A stretch of DNA of 64,000 nucleotides from Desulfovibrio desulfuricans DSM 642 (GTDB lineage Bacteria; Desulfobacterota; Desulfovibrionia; Desulfovibrionales; Desulfovibrionaceae), in assembly GCF_000420465.1 (NCBI RefSeq), contig NZ_ATUZ01000011.1:558001-622000 (forward strand), written 5' to 3'. A program made the position numbers and the translations under genes. A model generated the notes under the pieces. It did no database searches. It was not told where the DNA came from and saw nothing but the letters and a program-made list of their open reading frames with translations. This document shows positions 24,485-33,956 of the stretch, in pieces. The first letter of the stretch is position 1. Each line of letters opens with the position of its first letter.

Positions 24485-25441
24485 TCAGCGCTGGGGCGTG
24501 GGCTTGCCAGCGCTGCGCGTCCGTTTGAGTTCGCGGATGTGTTCCAACAGCTTGAAGTAGAGAGGCTCTCCGCTGGACATGCTCAAAGCCGTGCCGATGT
24601 GGGTGGCGGCTTCGTCATACAGGCCAAGCGAACAGAGAATGCGCGCCAGGTTGAAGTGGGCGTGATCGTCCTCGGGGGCCAGTTCCACTGCCTTGCGTGA
24701 AAAAAGCAGGGCGAGGTCGGGCTGGGAATTCTGGCGCAGACGTACGCCAAAATCACGGAACATATGCTTGTGGGCGGGTATGATGCCGTCCTTGGTCTGC
24801 GCCAGCTGCTCAAGGGCAAGCAGTGCTGCCTTGCGCTCGCGCGGGCGTTTGAGGCGCAGCAATGTCTGGCGAAAAGTCTCCCGCAGCTTTGACTCCACCA
24901 TCTTGGCCTTGCGGGCGGCTTCAAGGTCGTAGGCCCTCTTGGGCGCGGCAGCGGCAGCTGGCGCTGGGCCTTCGTCATAGTGAACAGCGGTGACGCCGGT
25001 GGCGGTGCGGGAAGGAAAGGGAATAAGACCCATATCGGGCTGCTCGGGGGCAACTTCAACAGATTCGGGCAGTTTAGCCTTTGAAAGCGTCTGGAGCGGC
25101 GCGCTCCCTGTTTTGGCCTTGGGCGCGCCTGCCTTGAGGACAGGTTGTTCTGCCGCAGCATCCGGTTGGTGGGGCGCTGGCGCGGGCGGGGCGGATTCAA
25201 AATGGCTGAGATCCGGCGTGATCACAGGCATAGCCAAAATATTGTGCTCTGCCTTGAATGACTGGGAAAAGGTTTTTGCGTTTATGCGTTCCACCTCTGC
25301 CACAGGCTGGAACGCGGCGTTGAGTTCCTGCACCGCAAAGGCTCCGTCTGGAAGCTCCCAGACGAAGTAGTGCGTTTTGCTGCGGCTCTCTGTCCAATCG
25401 GCAGAGAATGAGAAGACGCCAGAAAATTTTGAGCGACGCAT
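24485..25441 (-). CDS. TPR-containing protein of unknown function
   Basis: This protein of about 318 residues has an N-terminal beta-rich block (SKFSGVFSFSADWTESRSKTH), a Pro/Ala-rich middle and a C-terminal helical part. The helical part includes TPR-like repeats (DLALLFSRKAVELAPEDDHAHFNLARI and the next unit, about residues 240-305). It has no signal peptide. The start is uncertain: ATGs at 25441 and 25456 are both possible and neither has a clear ribosome site. It lies 40 bases upstream of the AMIN gene on the same strand and is divergent from hypA. Confidence 0.7.
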   Translation of the reverse strand: MRRSKFSGVFSFSADWTESRSKTHYFVWELPDGAFAVQELNAAFQPVAEVERINAKTFSQSFKAEHNILAMPVITPDLSHFESAPPAPAPHQPDAAAEQPVLKAGAPKAKTGSAPLQTLSKAKLPESVEVAPEQPDMGLIPFPSRTATGVTAVHYDEGPAPAAAAAPKRAYDLEAARKAKMVESKLRETFRQTLLRLKRPRERKAALLALEQLAQTKDGIIPAHKHMFRDFGVRLRQNSQPDLALLFSRKAVELAPEDDHAHFNLARILCSLGLYDEAATHIGTALSMSSGEPLYFKLLEHIRELKRTRSAGKPTPQR

Positions 25442-25525
25442 GTGCAAAATGTACATTATTTGCGCCGAATAGCAAGATTCGCTTCTGGCCTTTACGGGGC
25501 CGGGTGTTTGGGCTAGCATGACCCC

Positions 25526-25879
25526 ATGCACGAAATGTCCATAGCACAAAGCCTGTTGCAGATGGCTGAGGATGAAATAGCCCGTCAGGGTTGCACTCGT
25601 CTGGAAGTTGTGAACGTCACGTACGGCTCACTTTCAGGTGTTGTGCCCGAGTCGCTGCAATTCTGTTTTGAAGTCATGGTGCAGGGTACCCCGCACGAAG
25701 GCGCGCGCCTGGAGCTTACCGAGCTTCCGCTACGGCTGCGCTGCTCCGCATGCGGTAAAGTTTTTGGCGGGGAGGGGCAGGATGCACTCTGGCTGCCGTG
25801 CCCCGATTGCGGCGAGCAGTTCGGGCATGTGGTTGAGCAGGGCAGGGAACTGTATCTCAACCGTCTGGAAGCCAGCTAA
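25526..25879 (+). CDS. hypA: Hydrogenase nickel incorporation protein HypA
   Basis: This 117-residue metallochaperone delivers nickel to [NiFe]-hydrogenase with HypB. The N-terminal MHE holds the nickel-binding His2. The zinc site is formed by CSACG (about residue 74) and CPDCG (about residue 93). Length is typical. The start must be the ATG at 25526 because of the conserved N terminus, although no ribosome site is obvious. hypB follows after 118 bases. Confidence 0.95.
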   Translation: MHEMSIAQSLLQMAEDEIARQGCTRLEVVNVTYGSLSGVVPESLQFCFEVMVQGTPHEGARLELTELPLRLRCSACGKVFGGEGQDALWLPCPDCGEQFGHVVEQGRELYLNRLEAS

Positions 25880-25997
25880 CCCTTTTGCCCTCTGGCTCTC
25901 CAGGGGGCCGGTTTGCTCCTTTCACTGCCGTCTTTGCCTTTGTCTTATCTTTCTGGCTCATGACCACGCCGTACCAACGGCAAGCAAGGAGAATTGA

Positions 25998-26663
25998 ATG
26001 CAAATTCCTGTGGTTCGCAATGTATTGGAAGCCAACGAAAAAATGGCCGATAACGTGCGTCGGCTGCTTACCGAAAAAGGAATATTGTCGCTGAATCTCA
26101 TCAGCTCGCCCGGCGCGGGCAAAACCACCCTGCTGGAACGCACCCTGAGCGATCTGGCCGGAGAATTCCGCATGGCGGTGGTGGAAGGCGACCTCCAGAC
26201 AGATAACGATGCCCGCCGCGTTGCCGCCACAGGCGCGCAGGCCGTGCAGATCAATACAGACGGCGGCTGCCACCTCGACAGCAACATGATTCTGACCTCG
26301 CTGGAAAGCCTTGACCTTACCGGCGTGGATATTCTTTTTATTGAAAACGTGGGCAATCTGGTGTGCCCAGTGGAATTTGACTGCGGCGAAGACGCCAAGG
26401 TCGCCCTGCTGAGCGTTGCCGAAGGTGACGACAAGCCGGAAAAATACCCCCTGCTGTTCAACCTTGCCAAGGCAATGGTGCTCAACAAGGTCGACCTGCT
26501 GCCCTACGTGGATTTTGACCTTGCACGCGCCCGCAATTTTGCCACAAAGCTCAATAAAGAGCTGGATATCTTTGAGGTTTCGTGCCGCAAGGGCGATGGC
26601 CTTGAAGGCTGGTACAACTGGCTGCGGAGCATGCGCGCCGCCAAGAAGGAAGGCAGGCTTTAA
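25998..26663 (+). CDS. hypB: Hydrogenase nickel incorporation GTPase HypB
   Basis: This 221-residue GTPase powers nickel insertion into [NiFe]-hydrogenase. The P-loop reads SSPGAGKTTLLE, followed by VVEGDLQTDNDA, the metal/GTPase segment INTDGGCHLD, IENVGNLVCPVEFD and the specificity motif LNKVDLL. It lacks the N-terminal His-rich and CxxCGC nickel-storage region found in some HypB proteins, so it is the short form. AAGGAG precedes the ATG. A terminator follows at 26691. Confidence 0.95.
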   Translation: MQIPVVRNVLEANEKMADNVRRLLTEKGILSLNLISSPGAGKTTLLERTLSDLAGEFRMAVVEGDLQTDNDARRVAATGAQAVQINTDGGCHLDSNMILTSLESLDLTGVDILFIENVGNLVCPVEFDCGEDAKVALLSVAEGDDKPEKYPLLFNLAKAMVLNKVDLLPYVDFDLARARNFATKLNKELDIFEVSCRKGDGLEGWYNWLRSMRAAKKEGRL

Positions 26664-26690
26664 ACAGCCCCAGCCTGATACTGAAAATTC

Positions 26691-26730
26691 AAAAAGGCAT
26701 CCCCGGCTCTTGGCTGAGGATGCCTTTTTA
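26691..26730 (+). terminator. Terminator after hypB
   Basis: A 12-bp stem (26691-26702 with 26718-26729) ends in five T. The A-tract on the other side allows use by the facing gene at 26778 too. Confidence 0.9.
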
Positions 26731-26777
26731 CGTTCAGACCGTCCGGTTGACAGGCTCTGGAATATTCTATCGATAAT

Positions 26778-27773
26778 TTATCTTGATTCTTCGCTTTCCT
26801 GATAGGCGGCAACATCAACCACAAGATTTTTTGAAGCCGGGCGCAGGGTGATGGTGAACAGCTGCACATCGCTGCTCGGGGCATCGGCATCCGCAAGCTT
26901 GGGCAGCATTTCTGTAGGCGCGAGCATGATGGTGGCTTCGCCCTTGCTGGCAGACATGAAATACTCAAGCACCTGCCGCAGCATGTCCTTTTGCTTGTTC
27001 AGATCCATGGACGGCATTTGGGTAAAGTTGATATCCAGCCCCGGCAATTCGGCCTGCCATGGGCTGTATTTTTGCTCGTAAAGGGCGCTCAGCAGTTTGT
27101 CCAGGGTTTCCTGATCCAGCTTGCGGCGCAGTTCCATGTGGTCAAGCACAAGGGGAGTCTTGCTTGAAGGCTTTTCCCCGCGCTGGGCAGGCTCAAGCCG
27201 CGCGGCCCAGACCATGCCCGCAAAGCCAAGGCTGGCAAGCACGGCATCGTTGTCGTCACGTTGCGGCGTGGCGCTCAGCAGGGTGCAAACGTCCTTCATG
27301 GGCATACCGGGGCGAAAACGGTCAAGTGCGCAGACCGGGCCGGCATCCGGCCCCGGCAGCAGGCTTTGCGTTTCGCCGGTCAGGCGTTGCTGTTCACCCT
27401 TGGAAAAAGCGAGCTCCAGCAAGGGTTTTTCGCCCATGCGCAGGGTCACGCTTTGCGCCTTGGCCAGCGGCACATCCTTGAAGATCCACAAGGCAAGGCC
27501 TGTGTCCACGCGCAGGTAGGCAACCGCGCCGGGGTTTTCAATGTCGTCCCGCCCAGCGGGGGGCATGTCAAACCGCACAAAATGCATACTGCGTCCAGTC
27601 TGAAAGCCCATGCTCAGAATATCCTCGCCAGTGGCGTTGACGATGGTGAGGATTTGCGGTTCAGGGCCGGGTTTTGCTATATGGGCGGCAGAGGCCGCGC
27701 CAGTAAAGAGCGCTCCGGCCAGCACAAGACAGATGGCCGCGTATATGCGAAGAAACCATACATCCTTGGTCAT
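26778..27773 (-). CDS. Exported protein of unknown function
   Basis: I do not recognise this 331-residue protein. A signal peptide is clear (LRIYAAICLVLAGALFTGAASA). The mature part begins with a small beta-rich domain reading ILTIVNATGEDILSMGF, which resembles extracytoplasmic sandwich domains. A helical middle and a beta-rich end without membrane segments follow. The ATG at 27773 is chosen because GGAG lies 6 bases before it; earlier in-frame ATGs lie at 27785 and 27806. It stands alone between hypB and the SPOR gene. Confidence 0.65.
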   Translation of the reverse strand: MTKDVWFLRIYAAICLVLAGALFTGAASAAHIAKPGPEPQILTIVNATGEDILSMGFQTGRSMHFVRFDMPPAGRDDIENPGAVAYLRVDTGLALWIFKDVPLAKAQSVTLRMGEKPLLELAFSKGEQQRLTGETQSLLPGPDAGPVCALDRFRPGMPMKDVCTLLSATPQRDDNDAVLASLGFAGMVWAARLEPAQRGEKPSSKTPLVLDHMELRRKLDQETLDKLLSALYEQKYSPWQAELPGLDINFTQMPSMDLNKQKDMLRQVLEYFMSASKGEATIMLAPTEMLPKLADADAPSSDVQLFTITLRPASKNLVVDVAAYQESEESR

Positions 27774-28015
27774 GGCGTACTCCATGTTTGCAACTTGTGT
27801 CTGCATGATAGCAGAGCGCAGGGCAGGCCCGCAAGCGGCAACGGCAGCTCGGGTTGCAAAAGACTATATAGGGCAGCATTTGCGGTGATCTGTCGGCCAG
27901 ATTACTGGTGTACTTTACGCCAGCGGCATGCATTGATATGGTTGCCCGCGCCAACGTTCTTTCTGTCCCTCCCTGCGCACGATTATCGCAGCAAACCCCA
28001 ACATCCGGAGATTCC

Positions 28016-28783
28016 ATGCCTCCTGCTACCCGTCAGCCTTCATCGGATCAGGCAAATGATAAGAAATGCCTGTGCCTGCGCCCTTCATCCTTGCTGGCGG
28101 CGGGCTTCCTGGTGGTGGCGGCAGTGGTGCTGGCATACCTTGGCGGGGTTATGAGCGGCAGGGCCTACTGGAAGGCGCATCCGCAACCCATTGCGGCCAG
28201 GTCGGGCATGTCTGGGGCAAGCGCCCCTTCGTCCGCAACCGCGCCGGACGATGACCCGCATGCCCTGGGCGGCGATCAAGCCCCCGGCGCAGATGAGGGA
28301 ACAAGCGAACCCAAGCAAAAGGTGCTGGCCGCCGAGGAACTGCGCTTTGCCAGAGTGCTGCGCAACGATGCCGCCACGGGCGATGCCCCGCTCAAACCCT
28401 TGCCGCCCATGACGCCGGTGCAGCCCAAACCTGCCGGCGTGGCTCAGGCCGGGGTTGCGCCAGCACCGCAAGGGGCCGCGCAGGGCGGCGCGGCAGGGCA
28501 GCAGGCGGCCCCGGGGGGCATTGCAAGGCCGCAGACATCTGGAATGTACGATTATGTGTTTCAGGTGGGAGCATTCAAGGATGCGGATGCTGTGGACTCT
28601 TTGCGTCAGCGTCTGGAGGGCAGGGGAATGCGTACAAAGATGGAGCGCTCGGGCAAACTCTATGTGGTGCTGGTGTTGTTGCGCGGCGATGAGGCCAGAG
28701 CCGCAGAGGTGCTGCGCTCCACAGAAGGCATGGGGCTGGGCAAGCCCATACAGCGCAGCCGTAAACCAGTGCTGCAACAGTAA
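28016..28783 (+). CDS. SPOR-domain membrane protein
   Basis: This 255-residue bitopic membrane protein has a short cytoplasmic N terminus, one membrane segment (about residues 24-45) and a long Pro/Ala/Gly-rich linker. A C-terminal SPOR domain follows (about 178-255; YVFQVGAFKDADAVDSLRQR then a second half ending KPIQRSRKP). SPOR domains bind peptidoglycan stripped of stem peptides at the division site, so a role in division or wall maintenance is likely. The ATG at 28016 follows CGGAGA. It meets the minus-strand gene at 28818 tail to tail with only 34 bases between. Confidence 0.85.
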   Translation: MPPATRQPSSDQANDKKCLCLRPSSLLAAGFLVVAAVVLAYLGGVMSGRAYWKAHPQPIAARSGMSGASAPSSATAPDDDPHALGGDQAPGADEGTSEPKQKVLAAEELRFARVLRNDAATGDAPLKPLPPMTPVQPKPAGVAQAGVAPAPQGAAQGGAAGQQAAPGGIARPQTSGMYDYVFQVGAFKDADAVDSLRQRLEGRGMRTKMERSGKLYVVLVLLRGDEARAAEVLRSTEGMGLGKPIQRSRKPVLQQ

Positions 28784-28817
28784 TTTTTTGTCTTTTCCCC
28801 GGCCTACCCGTTGCCGT

Positions 28818-29360
28818 TTATTGCGCAACGGGCAGAAAACGGGGTTCAATACTGCCGCGCACGGCATGCCGTACGGGCAGCATGCCGGGGTTTGACCCTC
28901 CGCGCAGTGCGGCCAGCAGGTCTTCTGCCCGGTCAACATCGCCGCTGCACAGCACGGCCATGTATACGCCCGCCTGCTGATCCGCTCCCACAATACAGGC
29001 CGTGTCCACTCCCATTGCGTCTTTCCCTCTGAAAACATACTGGGCATCAGCCCTGCGCACAGGCTCCCGCACCCCGGCGGCGGCGCGCAGCAATCCTGCC
29101 ACGTCAGCCGCATCCGGCGGCCCTGCGGTTTTGCCTACCATGATGCGCACATGGACGGCCTCTTCCGGCCCGGTGAGCGCAAGCACCCACGCTCCCGCCA
29201 GGGTTGACGGGGCTTCGGCCTGCCAGCCCTGGGGTGCTTCAAGTGAAAACCAGCCGTAGTTTTCGGCCCTTGCGGTCTGCGCTGCTGCCATCAGGGCCAG
29301 CCAGATGGCAGCATGCATGACCGCCCATATTGCAGGGCGCACTGTGAAATGAAACGTCAT
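28818..29360 (-). CDS. Small exported protein of unknown function (paralogue of the 37217 gene)
   Basis: This 180-residue protein has a signal peptide (WAVMHAAIWLALMAAAQTARA) and a mature part beginning YGWFSLEAPQGWQAEAP, followed by alternating strands and helices. The layout matches the 163-residue protein at 37217 (YYSLDLPADWVV start, a strand near VRIMVG or ALIIVG, a strand then SGD, and an ALRG or SMRG end). They look like paralogues of one periplasmic family. No function is known to me. It follows the DUF1254 gene by 22 bases on the same strand and may be co-transcribed with it. Confidence 0.65.
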   Translation of the reverse strand: MTFHFTVRPAIWAVMHAAIWLALMAAAQTARAENYGWFSLEAPQGWQAEAPSTLAGAWVLALTGPEEAVHVRIMVGKTAGPPDAADVAGLLRAAAGVREPVRRADAQYVFRGKDAMGVDTACIVGADQQAGVYMAVLCSGDVDRAEDLLAALRGGSNPGMLPVRHAVRGSIEPRFLPVAQ

Positions 29361-29382
29361 ATGATCCTTTTGCGCTGCGTGC

Positions 29383-30840
29383 TCAGTCGTTCAATTCCAC
29401 CTTGGGGGGCTGCCAGGTTCCCTTGCCCAGCGGCAGCACGGAGAGCCCTTCGGTTTCAGGCCAGTACAGGCGCATTACAAGAAAGATCGGGCCGTCCGGC
29501 GCTGGCAGCCAGTTGCTCTCGTGCGCTTTGCCAGGAGAATCGCGCTGGATCAAGATGGTAAGCGAGCCATCGGGATTCTTTTTCATGTCCGGCAGCATGG
29601 GGGAATTGATCAGATAGCGGTCGATGGGATTCTTTATGAGCAACTGGGTATTGCCGTCGTACATGGTCACAGACCAGAAAGCCTTGGCCGGAGGGTACTG
29701 CCCGGCGGGAATGGTCATGCGGTACTTGTGCTTGCTTCCGTCAAGCGGGCTGCCATCGGCCAGAGTTTTGGTCATGGGATAAACGGCTTCTTCGGCATCA
29801 TTGCCGTAAATGCCCGCCTTGGCCCCGGCTGCCCGGATCAACCAATTACCGTGAAAGTACTCCCTGTTGCCAAAGGGAGAACTCATCTTCCAGCCGTTCA
29901 CGCGAATACCCGGCCTTGTGACGGCGGCATCGACCATGCCCGCGCCTTTTTGCAGGCCGCGCAGCAGTGCTGCCTGCGCATCCTTGGGCAGGGCATCAAA
30001 CACAAAAGGTTTGCCCGCAACGACGCCAATACTGGCAAGCTGGGCGCGGAGAGAGGTTTCTTCCGGCCCGGCCGGGGCAAATTGCAGCGCAAAGGCCAGA
30101 TAATCAAAAAATTCCGGCTTTACAAAATCCTGCCCGATATTGGGGAAGGGCGGCATGGGAAGCGCCGGGGGCGGTGTTTGCCCCAAAAAGGCCGAGAGGG
30201 GTTTTACGGCGTAACCTGTCTGGAATTTCAGCACATTTTCAATATCTGCGGGATTGAACAGCTGGGTGCGGAACAGGGCCATGGCAAACTGCGCATTGGA
30301 GCGGAACACTTGCATGCCCGCAGGCGCTGTGCCCTTCCATTCCGGCCCTGCGACAAGATAGCTGCCCCCGCCGTTGCCCGTTGTTCTGCTGCCGATGTAG
30401 CCAAAGTTGAAAGTATTGGCGTCCACAAGCTGCACGCTGAAATACCGTCCGTCCGTGTCCTTCGGCACGGTAATGACCACCGGTTCGGCTCTTAGGTCAA
30501 GGCAGGCAAAGGAGTAGGGCGTGTCGCTGTTGGGCGTGATGACCACGGTATCCTTGTAGGTGAACACCCGCGCCCCGTTGCGCAGGGCGTTGAAGGGCGC
30601 TTTGTACTGCGGGGACTTTGTGTCAACGGAGTATTCATAGGTAACTGCGTAGTGCATTACTATAGGCAGGCCGTAAACAAAGCCTTGAGCGGCGATGTTT
30701 TCTACCGTAGCGGCATCGGGAAATTCTTTCGGCTGTTGCGCGGCGGGGCTGACCGGAGCGCACAGGATCAAGGTGAGTGCAAGCATCGCTGTAACCCTCA
30801 TAACCCTGGCGATGCTGAAAACAGGCGAATGGTTTGTCAT
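29383..30840 (-). CDS. Exported DUF1254/DUF1214 protein
   Basis: This 485-residue protein has a signal peptide (VMRVTAMLALTLILCAPVSPA) and the two-domain DUF1254 plus DUF1214 layout. Typical segments are AQGFVYGLPIVMHY, VVITPNSDTPYSFACLDLRAEP, GRYFSVQLVDANTFNFGYIG and near the end AFWSVTMYDGNTQLLIKNPI with IYLQRDSPGKA-like and NWLPAPDGPI motifs. The family is widespread but has no assigned reaction. The ATG at 30840 follows a G-rich ribosome site and starts the signal; the frame is open further upstream. It is divergent from the ybhGFSR-type operon with a 219-base gap. Confidence 0.85.
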   Translation of the reverse strand: MTNHSPVFSIARVMRVTAMLALTLILCAPVSPAAQQPKEFPDAATVENIAAQGFVYGLPIVMHYAVTYEYSVDTKSPQYKAPFNALRNGARVFTYKDTVVITPNSDTPYSFACLDLRAEPVVITVPKDTDGRYFSVQLVDANTFNFGYIGSRTTGNGGGSYLVAGPEWKGTAPAGMQVFRSNAQFAMALFRTQLFNPADIENVLKFQTGYAVKPLSAFLGQTPPPALPMPPFPNIGQDFVKPEFFDYLAFALQFAPAGPEETSLRAQLASIGVVAGKPFVFDALPKDAQAALLRGLQKGAGMVDAAVTRPGIRVNGWKMSSPFGNREYFHGNWLIRAAGAKAGIYGNDAEEAVYPMTKTLADGSPLDGSKHKYRMTIPAGQYPPAKAFWSVTMYDGNTQLLIKNPIDRYLINSPMLPDMKKNPDGSLTILIQRDSPGKAHESNWLPAPDGPIFLVMRLYWPETEGLSVLPLGKGTWQPPKVELND

Positions 30841-31059
30841 GATGCCCCCGGTATTGTTAAAGGCCTGAGCGCTGCATTGCAGTGCCGCTCTTTTTGCTTG
30901 CACCACAAACCCGCTGAAATCAACTATTCTATTGCATGTGCTGCGCAGCATGGACAAGGCCTCCTCCACTAGCTATTCTGGCTGTCGGCGGGGCGCATGG
31001 CCCCGGCATAAAACTATCTGGCGCGGTACTGCTTGCGGTGGATGCAAGCTGGGAGGAAT

Positions 31060-32055
31060 ATGACTGTCCCCCGTAAGGTTTTGGGCCTTGGCGCGGCTTT
31101 GGCTGTGCTGCTGGCTGTTTTTTTGTTGTGGCAGTGGCTGCGGCACGATGGCGATCAGCTTGTGCTGTACGGCAATGTGGACATACGGCAGGTTGACCTG
31201 AGCTTTCGAGTTAACGGGCGCATTGCAAGTGTGCTTGTTGACGAAGGCGATGCCGTTGTCCCCGGTCAGGCACTGGCCAGGATTGATGATGATCTGCTGA
31301 CCCAGCAGCGCGATCAGGCCGCCGCCGAGCTTGAAAGGCAGCAGGCCTCCCTGTTGCGTCTTGAGCGAGGCTACCGCGTGGAAGAAATCGCTCAGGCCCG
31401 CGCTGCGGTGAGCGGCTCTGCCGCCCTGGCTGAAAACGCGCAGATCAACCTGAATCGCGTGGCGGCCATGCGCGTTTCCAACGCCATTTCGCAAAAAGAT
31501 CTGGACAACGCCCGCGCCCAGTACAGCGAGGCCAGCGCCAAGCTGCGTTCCAATCAGGACCAGCTGGACATGCTGCTCTCCGGCTACCGGGAAGAGGAAG
31601 TGCTGGCGCAAAAGGCGGCGGTGGCCGCTGCCGCCGCAGCCCTCAATCATGCGGAAATCCAGTTGCGCGATGCCGTGCTTGCCGCGCCGCAAAAGGGCAT
31701 TGTACTCACCCGCGCCCGCGAGGCCGGGGCCATAGTGCAGGCCGGGCAGACCGTGTACACCCTCACCCTTACCGACCCCCTGTGGCTGCGGGCCTATGTG
31801 GACGAACCCAATCTGGGACGCGTCAAACCCGGCATGCCTGTTAAGATTCTGGTGGACGCGGCGCCGGGAAAAAGCTTTTCCGGCACGGTGGGCTTTATTT
31901 CGCCCACGGCGGAATTTACCCCCAAGACCGTTGAAACGCGCGAGGTGCGCACGGCTCTGGTCTACCGGCTGCGCGTGCAGGCGCAGGATCCGGAAAACGT
32001 CATGCGGCAGGGCATGCCCGTGACCATCATTTTGCAGGATACGCCCGCGCCATGA
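31060..32055 (+). CDS. ybhG: HlyD-type membrane fusion protein of an ABC exporter (YbhG-like)
   Basis: This 331-residue periplasmic adaptor has an N-terminal anchor or uncleaved signal (about residues 8-25). It has the first lipoyl half (VDLSFRVNGRIASVLVDEGDAVVPGQALARID), a long helical hairpin (about 80-190), the second half (VLAAPQKGIVLTRAREAGAIVQAGQ) and a beta-barrel domain. Size and layout match E. coli YbhG. The ATG at 31060 follows GGGAGGAA. The stop overlaps the ATPase start by 4 bases. With the next three genes it forms a complete ybhGFSR-type exporter. Confidence 0.88.
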   Translation: MTVPRKVLGLGAALAVLLAVFLLWQWLRHDGDQLVLYGNVDIRQVDLSFRVNGRIASVLVDEGDAVVPGQALARIDDDLLTQQRDQAAAELERQQASLLRLERGYRVEEIAQARAAVSGSAALAENAQINLNRVAAMRVSNAISQKDLDNARAQYSEASAKLRSNQDQLDMLLSGYREEEVLAQKAAVAAAAAALNHAEIQLRDAVLAAPQKGIVLTRAREAGAIVQAGQTVYTLTLTDPLWLRAYVDEPNLGRVKPGMPVKILVDAAPGKSFSGTVGFISPTAEFTPKTVETREVRTALVYRLRVQAQDPENVMRQGMPVTIILQDTPAP

Positions 32056-33893
32056 GCGGCAGCGCCCCCGATGCCCAGGCCGTCTGTCTGGAGGGGCTGG
32101 TCATGCGCTTCGGCAAGGGGCGCGAGGCCGTCACCGCTCTGGACGGCGTGAACGCGGTCATCCCCGCCGGGCGCATCACCGGACTGGTGGGGCCTGACGC
32201 GGCGGGCAAAACCACGCTCATGCGCATCATGGCGGGCCTTATGCCGCCAAGCGAGGGGCGCGCAAACCTCTTTGGGCAAAGCCCGGCAGAGCTAATGCGC
32301 AGCCAGCCCAACAGCATTGGCTACATGCCGCAGCGCTTTGGCCTGTATGAGGATATTTCCGTCATGGCCAACATGCGGCTGCATGCCAGCCTGCGCGGGC
32401 TTGAAGGGGCAGAGCGCGACCGCGTGTTTGAAAAGCTGTTGGGATTCACCAGCCTGGCCCCTTTTACCGAGCGCCTTGCGGGCAGATTGTCTGGCGGCAT
32501 GAAGCAGAAACTGGGCATTGCCTGCGCCCTGCTGGGTTCGCCACGCCTGCTGCTTCTTGACGAGCCCGGCGTGGGCGTTGACCCGCAGTCGCGCCGCGAA
32601 CTCTGGCGCATGGTGCAGGATCTGAGTCAGGGGGGCATGACTGTTGTGTGGTCCACCGCCTATCTGGACGAGGCCGAGCGCTGCCCCGGCGTGGTCATGC
32701 TGGACAGTGGCCGCGTACTGTTTGCCGGGCCGCCGGAGGAACTCACCGCGCGGGCCGAAGGGCGGGTTTTTCTGCTGCGGGCTGATGCGGGGACGCATAA
32801 AAAGGAATTGACCCTCTGGACCATGCGCCCTGGCATTGAAGATGCCCTTATTCAGGGCAGCCGCATCCGGCTGGTGCTGGCGGCAAATGCCCCTGACGAT
32901 CTGCGGCGCGAGGTGCTGGCCCGTGGCGGCGAGGCCGTGTCCCCACGGCTGGAAGACGCCTATATGAGCGCAGTAGGGGGCATCAACCAGAGTCCTTCGC
33001 CCTACGGCAAACTGCATGTGGCCCACAACGGCGGCAACCACTCCGGCATTCAGGACAGCGATGATGGCCGTATCGATCTTGCGCCCTCGGCGGCGGCTTC
33101 GCCAGATGTAGTTTTGTCCGCTTCTCCCACTGCTTCCGGCCCGCTTTTTTCCATCTCGGCCCGCAACCTCACCAAACGGTTTGGCGCATTTGTGGCGGCC
33201 CGCGATATTTCCTTTGATGTGCGGCCCGGCGAAATTTTTGGCCTGCTCGGGCCAAACGGGGCGGGCAAGTCCACCACATTCCGTATGCTCTGCGGGCTTT
33301 CGCGCCCCACATCCGGCAGTTGCGCCGTGGACGGGGTAGATCTGTTGAGCGCGGGCAGCGAGGCCCGCTCACGCTTGGGCTACATGGCGCAGAAGTTCTC
33401 TTTGTACCCGGATATTCCCGTGCGTGAAAACATCACCATTTTTGCCGAGTTATACGGCCTGTCCAGGGAGCGGCGCAACGCCCTTTTGCCCGAACTGGCC
33501 GAGGCACTGGAATTGCAGCCCTATCTGCGCAGTCGCACAGGATCATTGCCGCTGGGGCAAAAGCAGCGGCTGGCCCTGCTGTGTGCCACCCTGCACGAGC
33601 CGCCCGTGCTGTTTCTTGACGAGCCGACCTCTGGCGTGGACGCGCGCACCCGCCGGGATTTCTGGAAGCACATTTCCGCCATGACCACAGCCGGGGCCGC
33701 TGTGCTGGTGACGACCCACTTCATGGAAGAGGCGGAATACTGCGACCGCATCGCGCTGATCTATCGCGGAGCCATGATCAGCATGGGGACGCCGGACGAA
33801 CTCAAGGCATCCTGCACAGAGGTGGAAGACCCCACGCTGGAAGAAGCCTTTATTGCCAACATTGAAAGATACGACAGGGAGCATCCGCAGTAG
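32052..33893 (+). CDS. ybhF: Tandem-domain ABC transporter ATPase (YbhF-like)
   Basis: This 613-residue protein carries two ABC ATPase domains. The first (about residues 10-240) has Walker A GPDAAGKTTLM, signature RLSGGMKQKLGIA and Walker B LLLLDEPGVGVD. The second (about 370-600) has GPNGAGKSTTF, a changed signature (GSLPLGQKQRLALL in place of LSGGQ) and VLFLDEPTSGVD. In the first Walker A an Asp replaces the usual Asn, which is tolerable. An acidic linker separates the halves. Length and order fit YbhF. It is coupled to both neighbours by overlap or short spacing. Confidence 0.9.
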   Translation: MSGSAPDAQAVCLEGLVMRFGKGREAVTALDGVNAVIPAGRITGLVGPDAAGKTTLMRIMAGLMPPSEGRANLFGQSPAELMRSQPNSIGYMPQRFGLYEDISVMANMRLHASLRGLEGAERDRVFEKLLGFTSLAPFTERLAGRLSGGMKQKLGIACALLGSPRLLLLDEPGVGVDPQSRRELWRMVQDLSQGGMTVVWSTAYLDEAERCPGVVMLDSGRVLFAGPPEELTARAEGRVFLLRADAGTHKKELTLWTMRPGIEDALIQGSRIRLVLAANAPDDLRREVLARGGEAVSPRLEDAYMSAVGGINQSPSPYGKLHVAHNGGNHSGIQDSDDGRIDLAPSAAASPDVVLSASPTASGPLFSISARNLTKRFGAFVAARDISFDVRPGEIFGLLGPNGAGKSTTFRMLCGLSRPTSGSCAVDGVDLLSAGSEARSRLGYMAQKFSLYPDIPVRENITIFAELYGLSRERRNALLPELAEALELQPYLRSRTGSLPLGQKQRLALLCATLHEPPVLFLDEPTSGVDARTRRDFWKHISAMTTAGAAVLVTTHFMEEAEYCDRIALIYRGAMISMGTPDELKASCTEVEDPTLEEAFIANIERYDREHPQ

Positions 33894-33956
33894 CCGCCTT
33901 GCGCGATTTTTTTGCAAACCGCTGCTGCCGGGATATACAACCAAGAATCAGGCCCT